Assembly (NCBI GenBank): GCA_029964075.1
Contig: CM057141.1
Coordinates: forward strand, 2,356,001-2,420,000
Direction: 5' to 3'
Source of the DNA: Patiria pectinifera
Lineage: Eukaryota; Echinodermata; Asteroidea; Valvatida; Asterinidae
Length of the DNA: 64,000 nucleotides
In this document: in pieces, positions 42,103 to 57,100 of the stretch
Position numbering within the stretch: the stretch's first letter is position 1
Layout of the letters: each line of letters begins with the position of its first letter
The notes under the pieces: generated by a model
Told to the model about the DNA's origin: nothing
Database searches by the model: none
Seen by the model: the letters and a program-made list of their open reading frames with translations, nothing else
Position numbers and translations under genes: made by a program

Positions 42103-45100
42103 GTCTGTGCCTGTAGTTAGAAGCATGGGCCAAGTAAAAAAATAAACCAGTTTCTCGTCGCCGCCTACTCCTTTTTTTTCACGCCCGCCTCCTTTTTTTG
42201 GTCCTTAATCAGTTTCACTCCATTTTGTGTTTTTAATTTGTTTCCAGCAAAATTGCAGAGCTACGTATGTAATTCAAAATCTGGTAGAAAGGTTGACAGC
42301 TCCTTCGGACACAAAAATATCAGCAAAAGATTTGAGAAAATGAACGAACCCATCTGCCATCTTGGCAAATCCACCATCTTAAGGACAAAATAGGGGGAGG
42401 GGGCTGCTCGTATTTCTGTGAAATGTGGATGATGATTAGGCCCAATTGTGGCTCTATTTTGCACTGGAGGAGGCGTCCATTTTCAAAATGACGATGGGCT
42501 TCAGGACTGCTTTTAGGGGTGATCATCTTTGGATGGAATTTTTTCCCAAAAGTCATTGGTTAACCCCCAGAAAATTGAACCAAAAATGAAAGATGATGAA
42601 ATAAGCCTTAATTTCATGCACGTCTTGAACACCTCGGCGAGTTGTGAGTATTTTTCCTGAATTTCTGAAGTGGGGGCATTTTTTATTGGGGTCTATGGAA
42701 ACTTATTTACTGGTCTGCAACCCTGTGTCGATTCCCCAGTTTGTCAATGGTTTGTTTTTCACGGGCGCTGGTCAGAAGCCATAAACCTGTATAGATATGC
42801 CATATTCCTATAAAGTCTTTTTTATATTTTCAGTGACTCAATATCTTAACACAACCAATTTTCTTCTGCATTCGCAGTTAGTCAAGCGTAATGATATCGC
42901 TGGAGTGCGGCAGCTATTTCAGGACACGCCAAGGACAGAGCACAATGACGACCAATCAACATTTATTGTTGCCATCAATCAAAACTACTGTGGTGAGTAT
43001 AAAAGGGGTTTGTGTGGTTCAGTAAGGGGATTAAAGTTGGTAACTTTGAAAGGAGAGAAGGGGGACACCCCCCCCCCCCTCTTGAGCAAACCAACAGCCA
43101 AAAAAAAAGGAAAAAATAAGAAAGCAGGGCCTAAGTCAATAATTATACCGTTAACCCTTCTTCTGTTTAAACAGTCCCAGACAGTCAAAAATTCCATCTA
43201 CCTCCCCTACCATGCCTTTTACACAGGCTAGTGGCAATCAGATCATATTTCAAGCAAGCACTCTGGCAAGGCAAATTCAGTCAACAGACAAAAGCAGGCA
43301 ACTGGTGGCACAGCTGTCATTATCAATCACCTACAGTCAAAGCATAGCTGTATCAAGTTACATAAACAGTCACAGCCGGTCAAGTTTGCTTTATGTAGGC
43401 TGGGAGCTCTTAACTATTAAAAACAGTCACTCGTGCTCGGGCGCTCGTATTAGTTATGATCAAGATATGTTCTTCCCACTTTTGAGAAGCAACTGACGTC
43501 CTTGGTCCACAGAATTTGTTTAGGGTCTTAACGCATACGTTCTTTTTATCGCATGCTTCCAAAGTCACAGATGCGCTAATGGTTTTCCACAGTTTAGTGT
43601 TCAATGCCTGCAAATTTATCCTATGTTCCACGTCATCAAATTCTTGAAATATTTAGACTACATCAACAGGATATTGTTAAGGGTCAACTTTCATCGCACT
43701 CATTTTTATGAAAAAGGCTGGTACCCCATGAGTGTGGGAAAATGTTGATGGGCAGTATTATATACGGCTGAATAAATTCCCTGTCAACTGATTGGTGGGT
43801 CTGTGATCACATATCATTGAATTGTTCGTCCCAAAGAATGGCGCGGCCGCACCGCAAAAATAGAAGTTCCATCCCGCAGTAAATAGAAATTTCATTTTAC
43901 GGTTGCAGTAGTGCTGGCTCTGACCAATCAGATGAAGATGATTTAGTCACATGTTGTATATTAAATGTTCCGTTCCATGGGGCAAAAATGGAATATTCCA
44001 TCTGTCACCTCATGAAATTATTCTTACCAGTGCACTCATAAACTTTCATTATTTGTACACTTTCTGATAGGAGTGGACAGTTTGTGAGTAAGGCTTGTTA
44101 AAACAAACTGGGTTTGTTTGTTTTTAGGAGGAAAAAATGGACATTGTTTGAATGCAGGAATGAATGATGATCCCCCAGGAAAATTAAACATACTTAAAAA
44201 AATAACAAAAAGAGAACCGGAAAATCGACCCCAAAAGTATGGTGTATTTGGCTGTCATGTTTCAGAGAATATTTTTAAATGGATTCAATCTAAAAATAAA
44301 ATTAAATAATTTTTTTTTTTAAAGCTTTCCGGAATTTTTTTCCACCAAGAATTAGTTAAATCTCCAAAATTCCAACCTTGAAAAAAATGACTTTGTGCAG
44401 AGAAAGATGTGAATCATCCTGTTTGAGTGAAGTTGAATGCGATACATGTTTGTATGTGGTTTTGTGGGGATTTTTTGTTTGTTTCCTGGGTTAAACCATT
44501 AAAGTCAAGGCCCATTGTGACAAGTTCCTGTTCTTTCAGGAAATGTGCCATCCTGGGGTCATTCCCTGACACGGTTTCCCTTTACACTGTTTTGGTTTTC
44601 TGGGAAATACCAGCAGGAGTTGAAACCCTGTATTTAAAAAACACATCCTAGTGGTATGAAATAAATTCCTCTGCACATGAAAAATATGATTATGACCTTT
44701 AAATGCATCCAGTTTGTTGCATTCATTTTGTTTTCTGGTGGCACATCGTATAATCAGTTATGCATAACAATCCGAGAGACCTAAGGAAAGTTCACAATAT
44801 TCTAGTCCACTGAATTCATTGGCCTTGATAAAGGTCATGTTGACAGAAGCATATACATATGACTGAAGCCATAGAGCTGTATTAAATTACTAGAGCGCTG
44901 ACTCGATGTACAAAGTGATGCCTGCTGGGCGAATCCATGTTTGTGTGCAACCCTCTTGAAAACTTTCTACGGCTTTTGTACGTCTATTTGCATATTTGTG
45001 TTTGTATTCTATACAGGTGTGTTTTCGAAGTCGATACGCCCAAAACCGAAAGGCACAATCAGTAAATGAGCTTTTTATTTTGTTCTGCACAAACAACGTA

Positions 45101-48100
45101 AACGCATGTGTATATCCGCTGCAGATGATTTTTGCTGTGACGTTTTTAACCGTCATGACGCGCTTTAGTAGTTTACGTATGTTGTACTTGCACTGCATTT
45201 AGAGTACACTTTCAAAAACTCCATTATGGTTTTATTATGTTCTACAAACACGCACATAAATTCAAAATGTCTGCGCGCAGGACGGCTTCGAAGCATGTCC
45301 GCACGTAAGAATGGGGAGTTAGCACTCTAATAATTTAATATAGCTCTGTGGATAAATCTATCTTCTAACCCCCCCCCCCCCCCCAAAAAAAGTGGGTCAA
45401 TTCCATTCTGGGGAATCCTTTGCAAACATTGTCAAGCGATTTAATCTTGTTTTTATGAACCTTGGTCAAAATCGATATGAGGAAAAATGTGACTGATAAG
45501 AATTCTTGTAAATGTAATGGTTTTAAGCTTGGTTGTTTTTGTGCAATGTTGATTTTTATGGCATCAGATTAATTTCAGTTTTGTGAAATAATCCCCCCCC
45601 CCTCCTTTGCCTATCAGGTAATATTTGGTCGAGGAAAGCTAATATTGAGTCTGTGTGATTGTGTTTTCATACAGATATGATCCAGTGTTTACTGGACTTG
45701 GGCCTGGATCCTGGAGACGCGTTGTACCATGCCATCGAAACCAACAGTGTGATGGCTGTAAACACAATCTGTGATAGCCTACCCGAATCGGTAAATACAG
45801 ACAAGACAAACAAAATATTCCGTCCAAACTAAATACGACATTCCCTCCAATATAAATACAGTATTTTTCTCTTGTGAGGATGGGGCCTAGTTGCTGCTGT
45901 TCACCGAAAGAAATTTGGTGGGTTGTACTGCTGGGCGAGTAACTTGATTACTCCAGTACTGGCGAGTAGTTTATGCTACTCGTTGTTCTACTCATGGTTT
46001 TCATCGACTCGAGTACTCGTCCTGGCGCGAGAAGAAGCAGGTACTCACGAGTAGCAATTTAGGGTTTAGGGTTCACAGCTTAATACATCCCCCGCAAACA
46101 GGGAATCACACCCTCCACCCCTCTCTCCCTAGGATTCCATTTGTCAAAAAAACCAAAAATTCAAGCAAATGACCCAAAACGTCACACTAAGTCTAAGTGC
46201 TGAAGAATGTGGTTTGACTTGCCATTATTTGTTTATAAGTTACTTCACTTCTTACTAACGTATGCCACTTTTTTTTCTGCTTTTATGGGAATTCTGTTAA
46301 CTTCTCGTGAGTACTCGTCTACTCGCAATTAATTTGGGAGTACTCGGGGTAGAAAAATCCACTACTCGCCCAGGCCTTTGGGAATTGATTCCGATCCCGT
46401 CCATGATTTGCGATTCCATTCGGAATTGACTGCAATTTTCCCCGACAAAAATCACATTGGAAAAAAATAACTCCTTCTATAAAGATCCTGCGTATGAATA
46501 GTGGTAAACTGCTAATTTGAGGTTGTTAAGACAAGTTATCTCGAGGTATTATTTATAACATGATTATTTACCTCCAAAAATTTGTTGGAAAGAATGTCGC
46601 ATCCTGACGCAACTTTTTTCATCATATGTTAATATCTCAATGAAGGTCAGTCAGTGCAAAAACGTTAAAAAGACACGAATCTGGAACTGAGAAACATTTC
46701 CAATTTTGCTAGAAAATACCTGAAAATGCACTCAACTCTCCATAGACTTTGTACACAACCAAAGTGGTAGCATCAGGATTCTATATTCCTTCCAATTTGT
46801 TTTGAAACGTAGATTTTACAACATAGTTGAGACAATCGGAAGCATTTGCTACTGTGAAATCTACAAGATCAACACAAGAGATTAATACCTTCAAGGTTTT
46901 TGTTAACCTCACTTGTTTACTTATTTATAAGTTTTTATTCCGTGAAGTTCAGGCAATTATTTAATCATCAAAGATCCTTTTTTTCCCCCCACAATCTTTC
47001 AATAACAATTCCATCAACCATGTCATCTATGAGTAAGTGCTACAGGGAATCAATTCTCCCGACAAGTGGAATCATGATTTTGATTTCCGAATTCAGAATT
47101 GATTGTCGAATGACTAATTAATAATTACAAATTGACTAATTACCTAATTATTAATTGTAAATAGCAGTGTCACTTACATTTTTTTAATCGTGGTGTTTTA
47201 TTAATTGTTTCTTATTGTTGGTCACTTCAACAAAATGATGTTAATTTGTTGTTATATTTTGTTACTTTTCTTGAACAGACCAGAGAGGAAATACTGAACC
47301 GATTCCCAGTGAGTCCGAGTTGGCCCTCTACATGCAAGCCACTGATTCTTGCAGCAAGGCAGGATAACTTGAAAATTGTAAAGGTAAAAACATGGACAGA
47401 AATCCTGTATTAAAAGATCGTGAACCGAACAGAACCCGAACCGTACCCGAACCAAACCCGAACCGAACCCGAGGGTTCACTTTCAGTACTAGTAGCATGG
47501 CAGCCCTATCTTTTTCTTTAAATGTACAGTTTGTTTTTGCTCGTTAGACCCTCATCCGGCATGGGGCCAAGATGCCAACCATGGAGGAGCTTCGACCACG
47601 AGTCGCTGATGAAAGCTACGGCCAGTTCATCGCTCTCCTACACTGGTACGAGGCAGTCAGCGGTGAGTCCTACATCATGCTGACATCAGATGACCCACTA
47701 GAGACCATCTTCAAACTCGACCAGTCCCTTGAGGAATTGGAAAGTCTCATGCAGGTAGGTTTGTAGAGACTGTAAGACGTGTGTAAGAACATCGGTAGTG
47801 TAGCAGTACTGCCCTTGGATGACTGCCTGTTTCTGCCTTGGCCAGTATCGGTGAACGGCCTAGCCTGACCAGCCTGGACTGCAGATCCAGTTTGGCAGAA
47901 GTCTAACGCCAGACTGCGCAGCACACCATCAAAAGAACACCCTCACACGCTAGCTCTCACACCCCCCAAACAGACTGACCAGGGAGACTGGTGAAACTTT
48001 GGTACCTGCCGCAGTTCTATGATTTGGAGGGTTGGTTTTTCGCCCAGCGAATCACAAAACAGTTCAGTTATAAAACCCTGAACAAGTTTCTTTTCATGTT

Positions 48101-51100
48101 TTATGGCAGAGGTGTGCTATAAAATACATAGGAACTGGCAAAATTTGGTCACTTGTGCACGTCAATGCCCCCTCGGGCCTGTGAGTTACCAGAAGAGGGT
48201 CCTATTTCCCTAGGACAGTACCTTGGGGTGCATAGACGTGCACTAGTGACCTCATTGCCAGTCCCTATGCATATAATAGTCCATGAGCTTTGTACGGACT
48301 TAGGGGCAAATGGTGCCCTGAGCTCCACCTCTGGGGCCATTTGCACCCCTCAGACCTACAGAGAAGAAGCGTTTAATGAAGAATCCAGTGTGAACAGTGT
48401 GATGCTCTGCCTCGTCTTGCAAACAGGTGCCAAGGTTCCGACAAGAGTGTGACCGCATCGAAGCCAAGCTGGCCGCCCTGAGCACCAAGCTACTCGGCCT
48501 GGCCAGGGACGATGAGGAGGTAGAACTGTTACTGAATGGTGGAGAACCAGAGGAGGCAGGGAAACCCAAGCTACCACGCAGGCTGCGCCAAGCACTCAAA
48601 CTCGGCTTTGACAATGTGAGATGACAATTTTGAAGTGATACCACTTTCAACTTGCACTCCCACGTCAGTAGTGAATCCAGGTTTTGGGTCCAGGGGAGCA
48701 ACCTTATTTATTTTTTTTTCTGAAAAAGTGTCGTCCATTTTGTGTGTGAAAACAAGTTTGACAAGAGACCATCCGTGCTGGAAGGTAGCCAGTCATTATT
48801 TGTTCGGTCACCTGGCCTCCGGAAAATAGAAAAAACTAGAGGGGGGGGGGGGTCATTTGTGGAACCTATTTGACTATTGAAAAGTTCGCGTCAGAGGACG
48901 TGATAACACGCACTGGCAGTTTTTATACACAGGCATGGTTGACGGGTCAAGACGTCAAGATTGCCTTGACTCGCCTCCGGGTGACATCTAAACACGCTAA
49001 TCCCTCGTGCCTTTTGTACACACACACAAAGTCCGTGAAGTCTGTGGAGGCGGGCTGTGTGTCGATCTTGAATAGGCCGTTGGGCACGGCCTATTGTTGT
49101 ACAATTTACGCTCCAGTGCACATACCGGAGTATTGAAACATATGAGGTTTCGGCAAGACATATCATACAAATACTGTTGAAATGAGTTGCGAACAGTATC
49201 TGTGGCGTTTGGCTGTATATTAGGGGTTGGCTTGAAAATTGTGTCTTTCAAAATTTTCGGCAAAAATAATCCCGGCGCGAAGTGGTTAATAAGATTTGGA
49301 ACTTTGCATGGCAAGTGTAGACTTGAGAGGACTTGCAGTAACCCCATGAGGAAGAATCTCTTTTGGAGAAGATAACCGCAAATCCTCACCATTTGACTAT
49401 TGGTGGCGCTGTTCAAACCAGAAACCAAAAAATTATCAATAACCGACCTTTTTGGCTGACGTACATAGGGCCCATAGCACAGAGTCTACTCCAGTGCGGG
49501 GCCATAGTGTAGGGCTATCTTAGTGATCGTGTGGTCCTGAAATATACAATTGTGTTTGTATTAACCCAAAAAAGTCTTGATGACTAAATCTTGTAATAAA
49601 TGTTATGATTACTCTGTTTTCCTTCAGTTTGTGAGCCACCCTAGCAGTCAGGACTACATGGTATCTCAGTGGGAAGTCTCAACACCTTACGTCTTACGTT
49701 ACGCCAAGTCGCGCGTCGCCTCGGCTGTGCTCTATCTCCTCCTGATGGTTTTCTTCTTTGTGCCTTGCATCTTGTACATTCTGTTGCCCATTCAACATCT
49801 CCGCGTCTTGAAAAGGCCGTAAGTCTGCATCATAATTATGTTTTAAAATCCAGAGAATGTACGGGAGTAATAACGTTCGGGAGTGGGAAAGCCATCGACT
49901 CTTGATATACACAGAATGAAATTTATAAAATCTCCAAACATTCCTGAAGATTTCTTTTTTATGGTTAATTGGTTAATAATTGGTTGATACATTTTTTTCT
50001 TGAAAATGTCAGCACATCAGGAGCCACAATTTTACAGGATGCTTAAGACTGTCATTCCCTAACAAATCAGTAAGGTATTTCGTGATAATTTGATCATTTC
50101 GTTTTTCGATGTTGGCAAATGTTGTATCTTCCCTTTAAAGGTCTATTCGTATTATTGCTCCTCCTCTTATGCATTTTCCCAACAGATTGGTCCGTTTCTT
50201 CTTGCACCTAGCTTCCAGATTGTACTTCCTTCTCTTCCTAATCCTATCCACCATCCGACCCCAGGTCGTCATGTTCAATGATTCCACTGCTAACATGTCA
50301 AGAAGTGAGATGACCCAACTCTACCTGCACTACAAAGCCCGCCCGTGGAGTCCCTTTCTTATCCTCATTATCATCTGGATTGTTGGTAAGTTGTGATTTG
50401 CTGCTCTCGTCCCGAGTTTAAAAGCGAATTTTCCAGTGGGAGTCTGTTGAACAAAAGTCTTATCCAGAAAATGTGTATTTTAAAAGTGCAGGTATCCACC
50501 ATTGTTGGCGCTCATGGAGGACACTTTCCGAAAATTCCAGTTCTACACTCGACCAACCGGTTCTTTTCAGAACCACACTTCTTCCAAGAAGAGATTTCTT
50601 TCCACGTGGTTTTACCCGCAATTTTTCTATTCTAAGTCATCCACCATGCTAAGCTTCAAGTCATGTAGTGCCAAATGACATGTACAAAAACTTATAAAGA
50701 AATTTATTTAACACCTCACCCACAGATTCTGTGTCTTGATTGGCCGAGAGCGAGTCACATGGTACTTTCTATTTTTGCTATCTTTCAGTGCACGTCCAAA
50801 AGTACTATACCCTTAGCAGCCGAAGTACTATGTGCACTGTGTGCAAAATGCATTGGAGTACTTTGCACGTTGCGCGTATTCTTCACAAGCGCGAGCGCTG
50901 CAGAGCTGGGTTCAAACATTTCACGAAGGGGTAGTTAGAAAAAGTGCAAGTTAATTTTTCACTAATTTCGTAATCAAATAGAAGTAAATATTTATTGTAT
51001 TCAGATTAAATTAATCAGTTATCGCTTAAAAATCAAGCAGAATCTGTGGGAGAGGTGTTATAACAAATATTAAATGCTTTATCTCATGGTGTAGTAAAAC

Positions 51101-54100
51101 TACCCTCCCTCGGTGATCCATGGGGCATTCTATTTTGCCTCGGCTTTGCCTCGGGGAAAATAGAATGCTCCATGGATCACCTCGGGAGGCTTGTTTTACT
51201 ACACCACTCGAAGCAGTCAATATTTGTATAAAAGCCTCGTTTGCAAGATTTTGTAAGTGTTTTGCTCTTTTGTTTTTGACCAGGAATGACATTTCGTACC
51301 GTCAGAGACATGTGGGCCTTTGGTCCGAAAACATTCCTCAGAAATAATGGCTGGAACTTTTTGGATCTGGTTCAACTTGTGTTGTATTGGGTCTTCATCG
51401 CTATGAGCCTTGTCGCCTACATCCAGGTAAAACTAGAATTTTTCAGTAGGATTTTGAATTTAAAATTTTTTAAAAATTAATAAAATATTAAATTTGTTAA
51501 ACATTGTGTGAGTTTTGTGAGAGCAGCTCTCATTTATACATCCGGGTAAAACTAGAATTTTTCAGTTGGATTTTGAATTTTAAAATTTTTAAAATTAATT
51601 AAAAATTAAATTTGTTAAACATTGTGTGAGTTTTGTGAGAGCAGCTCTCATTTTATCACTGAAAGCGAAATTATATAATATAATTTTAAATTTGATTGAT
51701 TCATTTTTTTCCCCGTAGACCAGTTTCATCTCTGAAACTAGAGTATCGTCCTAAATTTAAAATATTAATTTCCATCCTAAATGTAATTTTTCATGTTATT
51801 TTCAGGCTTTTGACAAGACTCAAACCCCTGGGTTTTTTCTCTCGGACTCGCAAGAGGTGTAAGTATGAATGGATGCATTTGGGATGAAGTTTCAAAAATG
51901 TGCCAAGTAGTGTGTACTATAATTAGGCTGTGCTTTTTCAGATAATTTAGTATTTGATTATTCCAACTCCGACCTGATCGAGTATTCAACTTTTTGATAT
52001 AAAAATGCTCCAATTGATTGAGTGAAATATGCAAATCCCCTAAACTAACTGCCTAGCGGGATTTGCGTGCACCTGCACATGTCAAAAGTTGTCGAGGAGC
52101 TGGATAAAGTCATGTAAGGCCAAAAAAATATTTGGTCTCTGATCAGACCAAAGTTCCGGAATTGACGCGGCCACGCGGCTCTTCTTTTTTTTCTGCTTTT
52201 TTTTTTCTTTTCTTCAAGCTTGGATTGTACAGACAAGGTGGGGTACTATTTTGCTTTTTTGGTGTCCTCATGTACATTGGTGTCCTCCATAATTTGCCTT
52301 GGTGCTCTCGATCATTTGCCTTGGTGCAATTTCCCATTCCTTGGTGCTCTTTGGTAAAAAAAAATTGAGGAGGTGCGGAAATAGAGGGCGCTGTTGGAGC
52401 TACCACTGAACATTTTGGATAAAAAAAAGATCGACGCGCATGATTAAAATCGACGCGCGCGCTTACCAGAGACCGACTTATTTTTTTATTTTGGCCTAAA
52501 GCTCGGAATTTCTTTTTTGTTTCGTTACTTTCCGTTTGCAGGCAGTCATTTTAAGAATTTATTGGAAATACATGTTTTTTTTACAATTGCAATTTCAGCA
52601 AACATGCTTGTTCTCCCTCTCTTTATAGGGATATAGGGACACCACCGAATCCCGAGACTTCCATGCCGTTTACGCCAGACGCCACTGAGCAAGATTCATC
52701 CAACAACTTTACAGATTTCTATGTTTGGCCAGCCCCTCCAGGTAAGATGTTTCTTTTTGGCCAGAAATTGCAACTTGAAGCTTTCGTTTGAAATAAAAAT
52801 ATGATAATAATAGTGGGTATTTCTAAAGCGCACATATCCACCAGGACTGGTGCTCAAGGCCCTACATCATTATTACCCCTGCTCATTGGGCCCATGAAAC
52901 ATTCCAAATACCATCTAGGCTCCCTGGGGAGTAAACAGCTCGATGCAGCATGTTAGGCGCAAAAAAAGCTATAATTCAATCACAATAACCATCTCTGACC
53001 TCACAGGTACCCATTTCTCCTGGCAGGGGTGTGAAATCTCCGCTATTTAGCGAATTTCTGCTTTTTTTGTTGAGTGTGCCACATTTTATTTTACGTTTTT
53101 TTTCTACCGAGTAATTAAAAAAAGCACTCGAGTAGTACTCGAGTACGAGTACTACAACACTGGTATTTTGTAGCAAATTAAGTACTGACTCGTTAGTTTG
53201 GGGTTTGTAGATGCTGGAAAAACCAAGAAAAACAATCATGTCCTTGTAGTCTTATGCCGTGACCCCACTTCAGCCCTTTGCTGGTCGGTCCCAAAGTTTG
53301 TCAAAGGTGTTAGTCAGAAGCCACAAACCTGCATATCATAAAGCCAGGCATTATGCCCAAAAGCTTTTCACACTAGAGTCTCTGTACCCGGGTTGAACTC
53401 AACACGATTGAACTCAACCCAGGGTGAACCCAGTGCCACCCGGATTCAACCCGCGTTCAACCCCGCATCGTTTCACACTTGTTTCATGCAACTCAAGCTT
53501 ATCATGCTCAGTAACTACTGTTTTGAACCCTGGCAAGATTTGAAAATCTCAACCCTGGTCTGGAGCAGGGTTGAGTTCAACCCAAGGGCTAAACCAATCT
53601 CGGGGTTGATGCAGGGTTGAAATTCTTGAAGTGTGAAACGATGCATGTTTTCAACCCTGCATCAACCCTGCGTCAACCCCGAGATTTGTCTAGGGTGAAA
53701 AGGGCTTTAAATGCTAGCAATGCATCAAACCTGGGAAATAGCAGACGGGTTTCACTCGCATTTTAAGTTCGTCACTTTTGTCTTTCCAGCTCCACCTGGA
53801 GGTGGCGATAACATCCTGGCTAGCTTTGGCAACCAGAGCCGCTACGACTGGAGCCAGTTTGACCCGCTGCTGGTTGCCGAGGCTGCCTTCGCCGTGGCTA
53901 ACGTCCTGACCTACCTCCATCTCCTCCACAGTCTTCTGATTCTTGGCTTCCTGGGCCCGCTCCTTATCTCCTTTAGGGACATGATCCTGGATGTGGCCAA
54001 GTTCTTCATCATCTTCATCTTCGTCACCATCTCGTTCTCCCTGGGCCTGACCCAGTTGTATCACACCTTTGAGAAGTTGGACCTTGAGGCCTGCTTGGTC

Positions 54101-57100
54101 GCGAAAGACAAGTCGGAGTGTTCTGGCACACCGTTTTTATCGTAAGTCAAGCTGCCAGTTTTAAAGGTACAGTCCATCATTTGTAATTGGTGCATTTTGT
54201 TCGTTTGAAGCAACAAAAGTGCTCAATATCTGAAGAAGGATGCTGAACAACCAATCTGATGAAGTTTCAGCTTAGCTTCAGCTGCATTTTTCGAGAAAAG
54301 CATTCTAGGATCTCAATTTCAAATCGAAAGTTGCTGAATCATGTTTTGAATTTGGCCTGCATCCAGCGTCCGAGACACGTTCTCACTAGCCGATAGCAGC
54401 TACGGGGTGTCGCTCACTGATCTGACGAATTATAGCAACCGCGTGCACTTGTGCGCGCTTCGCCAAATAACAAAACGAACTAATTTGAATTTCCTACAGT
54501 GCTTCTTAGGAAGCACCATTGGAAAGGCCTTCTTTCGTTGATTTCTTCAAAATGACAGCTTGCCAAAAAGAATAATTTCACAGGGAGTTTAGTCCCCTTA
54601 CTATCTTTCAACCAAGTATGTTTTTCAACAATAATTACGCCAGTTACTTTTTGGATAGCTGCAAATGATGGACTCTGGCTTTAATTCAGAAATGCCCATC
54701 AGTGCATGTGGGCAATAGGCTTTATTCAAAAGTGAGCTGTTGAAAGCAAGGTAAAATCTTGATTTTCTTTAAACTTGCAAATGGAAATGAAAGTAAGGAA
54801 ATAAAGTTAATCACAAATGAATACCTGCGTTGTGTATAATCGTTCGTATTCATGTACTATTTTCTTTGATATTTTGGAATCTTTGCTCCATGTATACCAG
54901 GTTTTGGCTATCCATGCAGTCCCTCTTTTGGTCCTTATTCGACCTGGTTGATCGCGACAATCTGTCAGTTGATAAAGACCTCTACTTCACCCAAACAGTG
55001 GGTACCCTCATGTACGCTACGTTTATGGTGGTGGGCGTGGTCGTGCTGCTCAACGCCCTCATTGCCATGATGAGCAACACGTACACCAGAGTCGAGGTAT
55101 GTAAACTGGCCGCTATCCACCTCTAGAGGGCTTACATACAGGACTCACTATTTGTAAAATCCTTGGGATTGTTTAAGGTAGCAGACCAGTAAATAAACTT
55201 CCATAGACCCCAATGGTAAATGCTCCCACTTCAGAAATTCGGGAAAAATACTCACAATTCTCCAAGGTGTTCGAGACACACATCAAATTAAAGCTTATTT
55301 CATCATCTTTCATTTTCTTTTCAATTTTCGGGGGGTCAACTGATGACTTTTAGGAGAAATTTCCATCTGAAGATGATCACCCCTGAAAATAGTCCTGAAG
55401 CCCATCGCCATTTTGAAAAACGATGCCTACATTCCATTGCAAAGTAGAGCGCTTTTAGGGTCCAAATTACATCCAAATTACACAGAACTGCAAGCTGCCA
55501 GTCCTGTGCACGGCTTCCACCCATATTTTTTACAAACCCTCAAGTTCATGGCCCACAGCATGCTCAAATACTGAAGATTTTGAGGGCATGCAAATCGCGA
55601 TTTGTCCGGCGTAGGCAATTTCGGACCGATTTACTGGTCTGCACCCTTAAACATTACTCACGTTTCTCCTGATTTGCATGAAATACTAATACATAATTAT
55701 AAGCATTTAAAAGAATGACAGTCGTTGAGCTGCCACAGTAGCCTAGTGCTATGGATTAACAGGTCCCTGGTTCAATTCTTGCCATGTTCATTTTCCAAAA
55801 GACTATTTTCTGCTCCAACTTCATTGATCATTTTTATTAGAGCGGGGAAAAGGAGAACATGAACCTGTCTGTCTGTCTGTCGTCTGGCTGTCTGTCTGTG
55901 ATTCTATGAAATTCCTGAATTATTCGTACGTGGCTTCACCCACCAAGGGGAAACGATGCATAAAATGCCGAGTGGCGCGCCGTGCTCCATTCGTGCAAAA
56001 TAATGTAAAGGAAAGACATAGTGTGACATCACATTTTAAAGTGTAATATACTTTTCAGACTGGACTTCTTAACTTCAGGGGTGTGAAATCTCAGCTTTAA
56101 AGCTGATTTCAGCTTTTTTTGTTATGTATTTCAGCTTTTTCCCATTGCTTGCTGTGTACAGAAGTATAGGAGATTTCCAAAGTTCAGCTTTTTTACACCC
56201 TTTTTCAGCTGTTTTCAGCTATTTTTATCAGTGGTCACTCACACCCCAACTTAATACTACCATTACCTTAAAAAAAGTTTTTGTCTTTTTTTTTCTTTCT
56301 TAAATTTCAGGAGAATTCAGAAGTGGAGTGGAAGGTTGCGCGGACCAAGCTGATGGGGGAGTACATGACACCGAGCGTCACACTGCCACCTCCTTTCAAC
56401 CTCATTCCATCCCTCAAATCCATCCTCAAAATCTTTCGATTCTTTCGACGGAAGTACACCAAAAAGAGTACTGGAAATCAGGTGATAAATACGAAGCTTT
56501 TTTTGTTTTATTTGCATGTATTTAGACAGGTTTCTAACCGGGGAAACGCTAGATAAATAGTCTGTTAAAAAATTGGGTTCCAGATAGGATTTTAATTTGA
56601 AGGTATGTACAGACATTTTCAATCACCTGGAAACGTATTTACCAATTTAACAGAAACTCTATGCTTTCCAGAGCAAAGGCGCATGACAGAAACATACATG
56701 TGTTTTCCTTGACCACTGAGGAGATAGCTACGCTTGGAACCATGGGCGTCGCCAGGATTTCTTCTAGAGGGGGGCAAAACACAATTGTCCCCTGAAATCC
56801 TTGTACTTTTCCAGCATGTTCTCGATTTTTCATTTTTCGAGGTTGGGCAGGGAGCGAATTTTCTTTTCCCAAACTACATAAACATACATGGTTGTTAAGC
56901 GCCTTTTGCGATACTTTTTTGTTCCTTTCCACAGCACTCGAGTCATGATCATCAACCAAAAGTTCATGACACAACTGCCTACAAGGTGAGTTGTTAAAAT
57001 TTGCATTATGGTCCAATGATTACGCTGTGCGACTCACGTGCTGTGGTACCTTGGTCCAGAACCTGCCTGGGAGCATGGTACTTGTGTTCTTGGGCAAGAC

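Noticed and set aside
46068..46084. Telomere-like TTTAGGG repeat
   Set aside because: Only two units occur, inside a hexamer-rich element.
48100..48360. Possible extra TRPC-like exon in the intron before 48427
   Set aside because: Exons 47548-47754 and 48427-48615 already join in phase 0 with conserved spacing, and the region has stops and no good borders.
54001..54064. Minus-strand acidic open frame opposite the S4-S5 exon (53714-54064)
   Set aside because: It is the complement of a strongly conserved TRPC exon. The Asp/Glu richness is the mirror of hydrophobic codons.
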